Of a stretch of DNA of 64,000 nt, positions 25,351 to 34,031 are shown one piece after another. The stretch covers positions 620,001 through 684,000 of the forward strand of contig NZ_CP054476.1 in assembly GCF_013341275.1 (NCBI RefSeq), given 5' to 3'. The position numbers and the translations under genes are program-made. The notes beneath the pieces were generated by a model that was not told where the DNA came from, made no database searches, and saw only the letters and a program-made list of their open reading frames with translations. Positions within the stretch are counted from its first letter, which is position 1. The number at the start of each line of letters is the position of its first letter. This DNA is from Methyloligella sp. GL2 (GTDB lineage Bacteria; Pseudomonadota; Alphaproteobacteria; Rhizobiales; Methyloligellaceae).

Positions 25351-27651
25351 ATGGCCGACATCACTTGGGGAGGCGGCTCCGGCGATTTCAATGACGATGC
25401 GAACTGGGTTGGCGGTACGGCCCCCGGGACCGGGGACGTCGCCGTCTTCGTGGCGGGCACAGCCGGAAGCTTTACGGTCGATATTACCGCCAACGTATCC
25501 TTCGACGGCTGGCGCAACGAGGGGGGCACGTTCTCGCTTGAGAACGACAGCGACAGCACCGTCTACTTTTACGAAGGGATCGAGGTCACAGGCGGCTCCG
25601 CCACGTATCGGAACTATGATGGGGGGACGACAACTTTCACCGGCAACGGCACCTATGTGGGCGACGTCCATATCACCAATATCGGCGAGATGAACTTCAC
25701 CAATAATGCCGCTGCCGGTTCGGCAGAGATCTTTAATGCGACGGTCACCGGCGAGCTGAATTTCTACGACTCCTTCCTGGCCGGTGCCACCGTCATAAAT
25801 CACGGCTTTCTCGACCTCTATTCCGGCAGCACGGCAGGCACTTCCGACATCACCGTCGCCAGCACCGGCGAGATGGTTTTCCATACCGGAACCACGGCCG
25901 ATCAGGCGGAGATCGCCAATCGCGGTGATCTGTATTTCAACGATGGCAGTACTGCTCGCTTCGCGACGATCACGACGAACAACGGCGGCACGACGGTCTT
26001 TGCCAGCGGCGCCGATGGCGAGAGCGCCATCCTCATCGCCGAGGCCGGCGGCGTGGTGGATTTCACCGCCGCGCCCGATGCGGGGCATTGGACGGCCGGC
26101 TCGATCGCCGGTGCTGGCACATATCAAATCGGTGCCAACGAATTCCGGGTCGGCAGCAACAATTCGTCGACCGAGGTGAGCGGTGTGATCGAAGGCACGG
26201 ACGGGCAGCTGGTGAAGACGGGTACCGGCACGCTGACCCTCTCCGGCACCAACACCTATAGCGGTATCACCCGGATCGCCGAGGGAAGCTTACAGGTGGA
26301 CGGCTCGATCTCGGCCTCGGCCGGGATCACGGTGCAAGACGGCGGCACGCTCGGCGGCAGCGGCATGGCGGTCACCACGGGGCAGGTGATTGTGCAAGAT
26401 GGCGGCACGATCGATGCCGGCCCGTCTGGGGCGCCGTCGACCGGCGTCTTACAGACCGGCGCGCTGCAGTTCCAAGACGGCTCGATGTTTCATGCCGATA
26501 TCGACGGGACCAATGCGGGGACTGGCTACGATCAGGTCGCCGTCACCGGGCAGGTGTTTCTCGATGGCGAGGCCGAGCTCGACTTCGCCATCACCTATTC
26601 GGTGAGCGTCAACGACACTTACGTGCTTATCGACAATGACGGCGCTGAGGCGGTGCACGGCACGTTCAAGGGGCTCGCCGAGGGGGACGAAATCGCCAGC
26701 GATGGCTGGTTGCTCGACATCACCTATGCGGGGGGCGACGGTAACGATGTGACGCTGACCTTGCTTGGCGCCTCCATCACCGGCACGGATGGCGACGATA
26801 TCGTCGATGGCAGCACCGCACCGGTGGGGGAGAACCCCGCGACATCGGGCAGGGATGAAATCTTCGGTCTGCGCGGCGACGACACCCTGCTGGGGCTTGC
26901 CGGCGACGACACGCTGGATGGCGGCCAGGGCGTGGACACGCTCAACGGCGGTGCCGGCGACGACATTTTCCAGATCAAAGGGGCCCAGGGTCTGCATGAC
27001 GACATGGATGGCGGTGCCGACACCGACACGATCGAGGTGCTGGGCAACGGGGCGGTCAAGCTCGACGGGTTCAAGGCGCATGTGGCCTCGATCGAGGCCT
27101 GGGACGGCAACGGCAAGTCCGTGAAAGGAACCGGAGCCAAGGACGTGTTCGACTTCAGCGGGCTTAGCTCCGTCAAGCATCTCGACTTCATCGACGGGCG
27201 CGGCGGCAACGACCGCATCGTCGGCAGCGATTCCCGCGACGATCTGCGTGGCTCCGTCGGCATCGATACGCTGATCGGCGGCGCGCAGAGGGATGTCCTC
27301 TCCGGCGGTAAGCAGGGCGACAAGCTGACCGGCGGCGCGGCGCGCGATTTGTTCGATTTCGACAAGCTCAACGAGTCCCGGTTCGGCAAGCATCGCGACA
27401 AGATCACCGATTTCGGCCACGGCAACGACGATATCGATTTGCGCGGCATCGACGCCAAGAGCGGTGGCGGCAATCAGAAGTTCAAATGGATCGGCCAGCA
27501 GGACTTCTCCGGGCAGAAGGGCGAGCTGCATTACGTGAAAAAGGGCCACCACGTGCTGGTGGAAGGCGATGTGAACGGCAATGGCCACGCCAACTTCCAG
27601 ATTCTGGTGCTGAATCACGGTGCGCTGCACAAGGGCGACTTTCTGCTCTAG
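25351..27651 (+). CDS. RTX-type secreted protein with autotransporter-like strand repeats, copy 1
   Basis: A 766-residue acidic, glycine/threonine-rich protein. The N-terminal two thirds look like beta-helical repeats, including the strand-repeat pattern LVKTGTGTLTLSGTNTYSG near 287. From about 490 there are calcium-binding nonapeptides (GLRGDDTLLGLAGDDTLDGG) and a C-terminal serralysin-like region (ITDFGHGNDDIDL) ending HKGDFLL, typical of type I secretion signals. No N-terminal signal peptide and no beta-barrel, so export by a type I system encoded elsewhere is likely. GGGAGG precedes the ATG. The downstream gene is a paralogue. Likely a surface or adhesive protein; no enzyme domain seen. 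Confidence 0.8.
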   Translation: MADITWGGGSGDFNDDANWVGGTAPGTGDVAVFVAGTAGSFTVDITANVSFDGWRNEGGTFSLENDSDSTVYFYEGIEVTGGSATYRNYDGGTTTFTGNGTYVGDVHITNIGEMNFTNNAAAGSAEIFNATVTGELNFYDSFLAGATVINHGFLDLYSGSTAGTSDITVASTGEMVFHTGTTADQAEIANRGDLYFNDGSTARFATITTNNGGTTVFASGADGESAILIAEAGGVVDFTAAPDAGHWTAGSIAGAGTYQIGANEFRVGSNNSSTEVSGVIEGTDGQLVKTGTGTLTLSGTNTYSGITRIAEGSLQVDGSISASAGITVQDGGTLGGSGMAVTTGQVIVQDGGTIDAGPSGAPSTGVLQTGALQFQDGSMFHADIDGTNAGTGYDQVAVTGQVFLDGEAELDFAITYSVSVNDTYVLIDNDGAEAVHGTFKGLAEGDEIASDGWLLDITYAGGDGNDVTLTLLGASITGTDGDDIVDGSTAPVGENPATSGRDEIFGLRGDDTLLGLAGDDTLDGGQGVDTLNGGAGDDIFQIKGAQGLHDDMDGGADTDTIEVLGNGAVKLDGFKAHVASIEAWDGNGKSVKGTGAKDVFDFSGLSSVKHLDFIDGRGGNDRIVGSDSRDDLRGSVGIDTLIGGAQRDVLSGGKQGDKLTGGAARDLFDFDKLNESRFGKHRDKITDFGHGNDDIDLRGIDAKSGGGNQKFKWIGQQDFSGQKGELHYVKKGHHVLVEGDVNGNGHANFQILVLNHGALHKGDFLL

Positions 27652-27858
27652 GCGGATCGTCGTGCCCAGGCGCGCACAATGGTTACGCCCAGCCCCGGGG
27701 CCGTCGATTTGCGTCGCCCGGTCGATTGTAGAAGGATTGGCGGAGCGCCTGAGGCGGGCCTCCCGCCGTGGAGCATGGGGTTCGCCTCGCACCAGTTTGG
27801 AAAAAAAGTGTCTTCGGCGCCCTCCCTTTCTGCCCGTCCCGCCTGATCGAAGCGCTGC

Positions 27859-27913
27859 GGTTACCAATCGGTTACCGAGCGGTGACCGCGCCTTGTCAGT
27901 GTGCTCGGCGAAA
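27859..27913 (+). promoter_or_regulatory. Three heptamer repeats at 11-base period upstream of the second RTX gene
   Basis: GGTTACC, GGTTACC and GGTGACC start at 27859, 27870 and 27881, followed after 14 bases by GTGCTCGGCGAAA (27901-27913). It is the counterpart of the element at 25154-25208 and is better preserved. It sits 54 bases before the start codon, inside a 315-base gap between the two RTX genes in which I see no gene and no clear terminator. Confidence 0.68.
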
Positions 27914-27966
27914 CAAGGCCGTCACGCGATCCGTCGTCGCTACGGCAAGCCGAACGGAGGCGTGAA

Positions 27967-30168
27967 ATGGCAAACATCTCTTGGCTGGGCGGCTCCGGCG
28001 ACTTCAATGTCGACGGAAACTGGGGTGGTGGCGTTGCTCCCGACGCCAGCGACGTCGCGGTTTTCGATACGTCTAGCGGCACGGTCAGCTTCTCGGCAGA
28101 CACCTCCTTCCTAGCCTGGCAGAACGAGGCGGGCGACTACACCCTCACCAATCCGGGCTACACGATCAGTTTCATAGGCGACGGGATCGACGTGATCGGC
28201 GGATCGGCCACGCTGCAGAACGATTCCGGCGGCGCCATCCATTTCAACGGCAGCAGCTCCGCCGGCAGCGCCACGATCCTCAATGATGGCAATGTCCGGT
28301 TCTATTCCAACGCGAGTGCCGGCTCGGCGGATATCACGATCGGAGCGACCGGGCGGATCGACTTCTATGCCGGCACCACGGCGGACCAGGCGGAGATCAC
28401 CAATAATGGCGATCTGCGCTTTCAGTCCGGAAGCACCGCCGAGAACGCCACGATCGCCAACAACAACTCGCTGCAATTTATCGGCGCGTCGGCTGGCAAT
28501 GCCACGATCACCACGACGAATGGCGCCGATGTGATCTTCGACAGTGCCGCCGACGGCGGCACTGCGGCTTTCATCACGGAAGCCGGCGGCACGGTGCAGT
28601 TCTCCGCCACCCCCAATGCGGGGTTCTGGACCGCCGGCTCCATCGCCGGTGCGGGCACGTATCTTATCGGCGGAAATGAACTCAGGGTCGGCGGCAACGA
28701 CACCTCCACCGAGATGAGCGGCGCTATCCAAGGGGTGGGCGGTTCGCTGGTGAAGACCGGCACCGGTACCCTGGCTCTTTCCGGCAGCAACAATTTTACG
28801 GGCGCGACTACGGTTTCCGAAGGCACGCTGCAGGTGGACGGCTCGATTGCCGCATCAAGCGGGGTCACCGTGCAAGACGGTGCAACGCTCGGCGGAAGCG
28901 GCACGACGAGCAGCGTGACGCTCCAGGCCGGCGGAATACTCAATCCCGGCGATGCAGGGGAGACGCTGCCTTGTGGCGTGTTGAGCGTCGGCAATCTGTT
29001 GTTTTCCAGCGGCTCGAGCTACGCCGTCGACCTCTCGGGCACGGCTGTCGGAACGCATTACGACCAGGTCGATGTCACGGGAGCCGTCGTCCTGAGCAAT
29101 GCGACGCTTTCCATCTCGGTCAATGTCAACGTGGCGGCGGGCTCCGAGTTCATCATCATCGCCAATGACGGGACAGACGCCGTGGCCGGCACGTTTAACG
29201 GGCTCGCCGAGGGACAAGAGTTCACCAGCAATAGCCGCGTTTTCGAGATCAGCTATAGCGGTGGCGACGGCAATGACGTGGTGCTGTCGATTGGCGGTGC
29301 GGTGATCACCGGCACGCCGAATGCCGATATCTACAATGGCAGCAGCACGCCGGGGGCGACGAACGGGCGGGATATCATCTCTGGTCTTGGCGGCGACGAT
29401 TTGCTGTTCGGCCTGGCGGGGGACGATACGCTGAATGGCGGCGAAGGGGTCGACACGGTGAACGGCGATGCCGGCAATGACATCTTCGAGATTCAAGGCG
29501 CGCAGGCGCTGCACGATGTCATGGATGGCGGCGCAGATACCGATACGATCGAGGTTATCGGCAGTGGCGCGGTGATGCTGGACGGATTCAAGGCGGCGGC
29601 TTCCTCCATCGAGCAATGGGACGGTAACGGGAAAGGCGTCAAGGGCACCGGCGCCAAGGACGTGTTCGACTTCAGCGGGCTCACCTCGCAATCCGGTCTC
29701 GACTTCATCAATGGGCGCGGCGGCAACGACCGCATCGTCGGCAGCGATTTTCGCGACGACTTACGCGGCTCGGTGGGAATCGACACGCTGATCGGCGGTG
29801 GGCAAAGGGATGTTCTCTCCGGCGGTAAGCATGGCGACAAGCTGACCGGCGGGGCGTCGCGCGATCTGTTCGATTTCGACAGGATCAACGAGTCCCGGTT
29901 CGGCAAGCATCGCGACAAGATCACCGATTTCGGCCACGGCAATGACGATATCGATTTACGCGGGATCGACGCCAAGAGCGGCGGCGGCAATCAGAAATTC
30001 AAATGGATCGGCAAGGCGGACTTCCACGGCAAGAAGGGCGAGCTGCATTTCGAGAAGCAAGGCAAGCACGTGGTGGTTGAGGGCGATATCAACGGCGATG
30101 GCCGCGCCGACTTCCAGATCCTGGTGCTGAATCACGGCGCCATGCATAAGGGCGATTTCCTGCTTTAG
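27967..30168 (+). CDS. RTX-type secreted protein with autotransporter-like strand repeats, copy 2
   Basis: A 733-residue paralogue of the preceding protein with the same order: MANISWLGGSGDFN start, beta-helical N-terminal part, strand repeat (SLVKTGTGTLALSGSNNFTG), RTX nonapeptides and the same C-terminal secretion region ending HKGDFLL. The last 170 or so residues are nearly identical to copy 1 while the N-terminal parts differ widely, suggesting duplication with either gene conversion or strong constraint at the C-terminus. The ATG at 27967 follows GGAGG; the open frame begins 22 codons earlier inside the promoter element. It converges on a minus-strand outer-membrane protein gene. Confidence 0.8.
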   Translation: MANISWLGGSGDFNVDGNWGGGVAPDASDVAVFDTSSGTVSFSADTSFLAWQNEAGDYTLTNPGYTISFIGDGIDVIGGSATLQNDSGGAIHFNGSSSAGSATILNDGNVRFYSNASAGSADITIGATGRIDFYAGTTADQAEITNNGDLRFQSGSTAENATIANNNSLQFIGASAGNATITTTNGADVIFDSAADGGTAAFITEAGGTVQFSATPNAGFWTAGSIAGAGTYLIGGNELRVGGNDTSTEMSGAIQGVGGSLVKTGTGTLALSGSNNFTGATTVSEGTLQVDGSIAASSGVTVQDGATLGGSGTTSSVTLQAGGILNPGDAGETLPCGVLSVGNLLFSSGSSYAVDLSGTAVGTHYDQVDVTGAVVLSNATLSISVNVNVAAGSEFIIIANDGTDAVAGTFNGLAEGQEFTSNSRVFEISYSGGDGNDVVLSIGGAVITGTPNADIYNGSSTPGATNGRDIISGLGGDDLLFGLAGDDTLNGGEGVDTVNGDAGNDIFEIQGAQALHDVMDGGADTDTIEVIGSGAVMLDGFKAAASSIEQWDGNGKGVKGTGAKDVFDFSGLTSQSGLDFINGRGGNDRIVGSDFRDDLRGSVGIDTLIGGGQRDVLSGGKHGDKLTGGASRDLFDFDRINESRFGKHRDKITDFGHGNDDIDLRGIDAKSGGGNQKFKWIGKADFHGKKGELHFEKQGKHVVVEGDINGDGRADFQILVLNHGAMHKGDFLL

Positions 30169-30191
30169 CCCAACGTCCCGCGCGGGTTTCG

Positions 30192-31163
30192 CTATTGAGC
30201 CGGCGGTGCCGAAAGCGGCATGGTCACGGTGACGAAGCCGGAATCGCCTTCAAGGCGGTTCTTCACGTCGAATTCGTGGAAGTATTTGAGGCTGGTGGTC
30301 ACCGGCAGCTTGCCGATGGCGAAGTTGAGATTGGCCACGGGGCCGATGCCCGCGACGCGGCCCTCGAACGGCCCAAGGCGCGCGCCGGCCCCGCTATCCC
30401 CAGTCACCTGATCGTAGAAATAGCCGTTCACGCCGATGCCGAAGGCTTTGGAGAAATTCTGCACCACGGCATATTCGAAATGGAACTCGGTGCCGGTGGT
30501 GTAGTCGGTGTCGGGATTCTCGCCGTTGAAGGTGAAGCCGGCGGCGCTGGAGATCTCAAGTCCGATTTCAGGATCGAGCCAGGTGAAGGCGCCGGTCAAG
30601 TCCACGCCCCAGCGGTTAAAGCCGATATTGGCGAGGTTGCCGCGCTGCCAATAGCCGAGCGGCACGTTGATCAGCGTGCCGAGGGTCCAGTTCCAATTGC
30701 CTTCGTGCCAGCCGAGGCTGACGCCGGGGACCGGATCGCCGAAGCGGGTCTCGCTGTCGTCGCGTCCGGGGGTGAGGGTGACGCCCAGCGCAGGGACCGG
30801 AATGGTCGCGCCGGCGCTGACATCCTTTGAGCCGATAGGGACCAGAACCAAGAAGCCGATATTGCCGCCCAGCACCTCGCCGGGGGCCACCCAGAGCGGC
30901 GTGATCAGATTGTAGTAGACGTCGGCATCGACGCCGCCGTTCAGGGTGAGGCCGGCGATATTCAGCGAGAAGTCGGTGCTGCCGGAATAGATGTAGTTAT
31001 AGTCCTGCAGATAGGTGCCAGGCGGGGGCAGATAGCCCGCCATGGTGGTCTTGGAACCCAGCAGATAGAAGCCGGCTGCGCCTTCCGCGGCGCGCGCACT
31101 CCCCAAAGGTGCGCATAGAACCCCGAGACCGGCAAACAGCACGCAAGCAAACCATTTCCACAT
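30192..31163 (-). CDS. SphA-like outer-membrane family protein
   Basis: A 323-residue protein with signal peptide about 1-25 (LGSARAAEG). The rest is rich in alternating aromatic and glycine strands (FYLLGSKTTMAGYLPPPGTYLQDYNYIYSG, GVSLGWHEGNWNWTLGT), and ends with strand-like VTTSLKYFHEFDVKNR, fitting the family of the meta-pathway phenol degradation protein (SphA-like transporter, PF13557). Such proteins are thought to form outer-membrane barrels for hydrophobic compounds. The ATG at 31163 gives a normal signal peptide; the open frame runs 36 codons further. A second member is at 42832-43818. Confidence 0.72.
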   Translation of the reverse strand: MWKWFACVLFAGLGVLCAPLGSARAAEGAAGFYLLGSKTTMAGYLPPPGTYLQDYNYIYSGSTDFSLNIAGLTLNGGVDADVYYNLITPLWVAPGEVLGGNIGFLVLVPIGSKDVSAGATIPVPALGVTLTPGRDDSETRFGDPVPGVSLGWHEGNWNWTLGTLINVPLGYWQRGNLANIGFNRWGVDLTGAFTWLDPEIGLEISSAAGFTFNGENPDTDYTTGTEFHFEYAVVQNFSKAFGIGVNGYFYDQVTGDSGAGARLGPFEGRVAGIGPVANLNFAIGKLPVTTSLKYFHEFDVKNRLEGDSGFVTVTMPLSAPPAQ

Positions 31164-31310
31164 GGTCTCGCCCCTTGCTTTTCGCGTCTTGGTTGCATCA
31201 TAGCGCGGCGGGGCGGGCTGGGCGATACGCACCGCCGCGTTGGCGATAGCTTTTCGCGCAACTGTTGCCAAAACGCCCGCCCCGGGGACGCTAAATGTCT
31301 CGACTGGCCC

Positions 31311-31733
31311 TCAAGGCTGGCCGGTGCATTTCCCTGTCACTGCGAGGGAGGCGTCGGGGGTCGAAACACCCGCCGACAGGACGCCGGTCTTACGCGCGAT
31401 TAGCGCGCTCCAGGATCGTGGCGTTGGCGCGTTTTCGGCGCCGAGGCCATGGAGCAGGATGTAGTCGTCGGTTACGGAGATATTCTTGATATCCGCCGAG
31501 CGGGGATCCTGTCCAAGCGGTGCGGATTTCAGCTTCTTATTCTCCACGTCGAGAAGCATCACCGGCGCCAGATTGGCGGTTTCGAGCGATATGCGCTGGC
31601 AGCCCGCCATGTCGGCACACTCATAAACCTCGTTGATGGCGCAGAGATAGGCATTGCCGGAAGCCAGTGCCGGAGTCGAACCGGCCAGGAGCATTGCCAC
31701 CCCGAGGCCCGCTTTGAAAATCGAAATGCGCAT
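31311..31733 (-). CDS. Small secreted protein of unknown function
   Basis: A 140-residue protein with a signal peptide (about 1-24, ending PALASG) and mature cysteines in YLCAINEVYECADMAGCQRIS and near the C-terminus (GKCTGQP), likely forming disulfides. I do not recognise a family, though the CADMAGCQRI stretch with later strand-like repeats recalls small periplasmic lipocalin-like proteins. Its ATG overlaps the stop of the upstream secreted-protein gene (TAATG), so the two are translationally coupled and may act together. Confidence 0.65.
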   Translation of the reverse strand: MRISIFKAGLGVAMLLAGSTPALASGNAYLCAINEVYECADMAGCQRISLETANLAPVMLLDVENKKLKSAPLGQDPRSADIKNISVTDDYILLHGLGAENAPTPRSWSALIARKTGVLSAGVSTPDASLAVTGKCTGQP

Positions 31734-32170
31734 TATTCGCCTCCCTTCGACATAACGGTGTAGCCCCGGCCTTCCAGGCACAGCGCCCCGGCCGCCAAAT
31801 ACTCCTCGTAAAGCGCGTTGAGACGGCGCACATCGGCAGAGCCCCGCGCACCGGCAAAGCCGCCGCCGCCCCAGCGCGGATCGGTAAAGCCGGATGCCGC
31901 GTCGAGCTTTTCGGTGACCTTCAAGATGGTGCGGGTTTTCACCCCGGCCATCTGAGCCTGATAGATGGCCGTCGGATCGAAGCCGGTCTGCTCGACGGCC
32001 CATTCGTGGCAGGCCGCGCGGTCGGTTTTTTCCTTCTCGGGGGTGACGCCTTCCTTATAGGCCAGAAGGGCGCCGCCAGTGTCGGATTGCGCCTGGGCAG
32101 TCGTCGCGGCGGAAGTCAGCGCCAAACAGGCGATCGCGACCCCGCAAAAGATAGTCCTCGTTCGCGTCAT
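31733..32170 (-). CDS. Small secreted protein of unknown function, coupled to the next gene
   Basis: A 145-residue protein with signal peptide about 1-27 (TTAQAQSD). Mature features are two Cys (RAACHEWAVEQTGFDP and GALCLEGRGYTV), spaced to form one disulfide, and a glycine-rich middle (DPRWGGGGFAGARGSAD). The pattern of C-x-x-W...TGFDP near the start and a C-terminal CLEGRGY is seen in small alphaproteobacterial periplasmic proteins of unknown role. It is the first gene of a two-gene unit, separated from the sulfatase gene by a terminator. Confidence 0.65.
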   Translation of the reverse strand: MTRTRTIFCGVAIACLALTSAATTAQAQSDTGGALLAYKEGVTPEKEKTDRAACHEWAVEQTGFDPTAIYQAQMAGVKTRTILKVTEKLDAASGFTDPRWGGGGFAGARGSADVRRLNALYEEYLAAGALCLEGRGYTVMSKGGE

Positions 32171-32252
32171 CGGGTTCCTCCCTTCGAAAAACGGCCCCGG
32201 TCTTCGCCGGGTTTGCCGTTTGGTTGCTCCGCCGGCAGACGCCGTCTCGGAA

Positions 32253-32285
32253 ACAAAAAAGGCGGCCCGTTTTAGGGGCCGCCTT
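32253..32285 (-). terminator. Rho-independent terminator after the sulfatase gene
   Basis: AAGGCGGCCC pairs with GGGCCGCCTT over a seven-base loop; on the minus strand the stem runs into six T. It lies eight bases beyond the sulfatase stop and separates that transcript from the small secreted-protein pair. Confidence 0.87.
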
Positions 32286-32293
32286 CGATTGGG

Positions 32294-33979
32294 CTAGTTG
32301 CCGGTCGGTAATCCGAGATGGAAGCCGTCCTTGGCCAGCTCGTCTCTAAGATATTTGAAGTTCTGATACTTCGTGATGGTGATCGGTCCGGTATAGGTCT
32401 CGCTCTGAAGCTTACGTGGCGGATATTTCACGTAGCTCTTCATCAGCTTGGCCACCGATTCGTTGGCCGGGACCACGGCCCAGGTGCTTTCGGTGAAGGT
32501 GGTCATAAAGATGTCGTAGCGCTCCTGCGGATCGGCCAGAAGGTCGAACACCTGAGGCACCGTGGCGACATATTTGCTCGCGCCCTTCCAGCCGAGATTG
32601 GTGTCGACGGCGAGGCCGCCGGTATCGGCTCCGTCGTCGCCGCGGAGGTTGAACACGTATTTGAACTGGTTGACGCGGACAGCACCCGGCGACAGCTCAT
32701 CCTCGGTGAAATAGAACCACCAGTTCCGCTTCGAGTCTCCCGCACCGGTCCAGATCGGGGTCATATCGTAGCTGTCGAAGATGATCGGCTTGCCGTCGCG
32801 GTCCTCGGTTGGCAGGTCGGTGCCGGCGATGGAGGCGAAGGTGGCCATCAGATCGAGGCCGCCGGAGATGTCGTCGCTGACGGTGTCGGCCTTGACGTGG
32901 CCGGGCCAGCGCACCATCGCAGGCACGCGGTTGCCGCCCTCGCGGACGGTGCCCTTTGTGCCGCGGAACGGCGTATAGCCGGCATCCGGATAGACATCCT
33001 GCCAGGCCCCGTTATCGACGGTGTAGAACACGATGGTGTTGTCGGCCAGGCCGAGCTCGTCGAGCTTCTTCAGGACGTTGCCGACCCGGGTATCCAGCTC
33101 GACGACGGAATCGGCATATTTCGATTTCGAGATCGACTTATGCTCGAACTCCGGCGCCGGCAGGTTGGGCTGGTGGTTCTTCATGAAGTTGATGTTGATG
33201 AAGAACGGTTTCTCCGACTTGGCCGCGTCGTCGAGAAACTCCATCGCCGCCTTCTCGATATACTGATCGAGATAGGGGATGCCGACGACGCCCTTCTCCG
33301 GGGTGTCGACATATTCGCCGTTGACGGCCCAATCCTGCTTGGCCGGCTCGCCGGCATCGCCGGACAGCGCGCCCTTGGTCACCTTCTGGAACATCGCCCG
33401 CAGCTCCGGGCTCATATTGGGGAACCACTTCGGATCGCCATAAGTGTACGCATTGAGGTGGTAGAGGAAGGCATACTTCATGTGGTCGTAGCCTTGCGCA
33501 TTGGGCAGCGCGTAGTCGGATTCGCCCAGATGCCACTTGCCGGTGAAATAGGTCTCGTAGCCGGCCTGGTTCAGCACCGAGCCGAGGGTCCATTCCGCAT
33601 GGGGCAGGCCGCCGCCCTGGCCCTGGAAGGCGACGGTGGTCATGCCGGAGCGGTTGGGAATGCGGCCGGTCTGGATCGCGGCGCGGCCGGGCGTGCAGCT
33701 CGGCTGGCCGTAGAAATTGGTGAAGGTCATGCCTTCCCTGGCAAGACGGTCGAAATTCGGGGTCTGCATGCCCCGGGCCTTGCCGCCGAGATAAGCGCCG
33801 AGATCGCCCCAGCCGGTATCGTCCGAGACGATCAAGACAATGTTGGGCTGCTTGGTATCTGTGCTGCCTTGTGTAGCGGTATCTTGCGCATCGGACTCCT
33901 GCGCAACAGCGGGGGCGCCAAATGTCATAGCCGAGGCTATGACGGCGGCGCCGAGACCGAACAACGATTGCAAACGCAT
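32294..33979 (-). CDS. Periplasmic arylsulfatase (type I, formylglycine dependent)
   Basis: A 561-residue sulfatase with signal peptide about 1-26 (GAPAVAQES). Metal-binding VSDDTGWGDLG is at the start of the domain, and PSCTPGRAAIQTGR carries the C-x-P-x-R motif whose Cys becomes formylglycine; a matching formylglycine-generating enzyme or anaerobic maturase is not in this window. Later, NMKNHQPN and YTVDNGAW fit the conserved active-site segments. It hydrolyses sulfate esters, substrate unknown. AGGAGGAG precedes the ATG at 33979. The HAD phosphatase gene lies 52 bases upstream on the same strand, suggesting one operon for scavenging sulfate and phosphate esters. Confidence 0.88.
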   Translation of the reverse strand: MRLQSLFGLGAAVIASAMTFGAPAVAQESDAQDTATQGSTDTKQPNIVLIVSDDTGWGDLGAYLGGKARGMQTPNFDRLAREGMTFTNFYGQPSCTPGRAAIQTGRIPNRSGMTTVAFQGQGGGLPHAEWTLGSVLNQAGYETYFTGKWHLGESDYALPNAQGYDHMKYAFLYHLNAYTYGDPKWFPNMSPELRAMFQKVTKGALSGDAGEPAKQDWAVNGEYVDTPEKGVVGIPYLDQYIEKAAMEFLDDAAKSEKPFFININFMKNHQPNLPAPEFEHKSISKSKYADSVVELDTRVGNVLKKLDELGLADNTIVFYTVDNGAWQDVYPDAGYTPFRGTKGTVREGGNRVPAMVRWPGHVKADTVSDDISGGLDLMATFASIAGTDLPTEDRDGKPIIFDSYDMTPIWTGAGDSKRNWWFYFTEDELSPGAVRVNQFKYVFNLRGDDGADTGGLAVDTNLGWKGASKYVATVPQVFDLLADPQERYDIFMTTFTESTWAVVPANESVAKLMKSYVKYPPRKLQSETYTGPITITKYQNFKYLRDELAKDGFHLGLPTGN

Positions 33980-34031
33980 TGGAACGCTCCTCCTAAAGAA
34001 TGCCGCGCAGCGCCCCAATCGCGCCTCCCGG

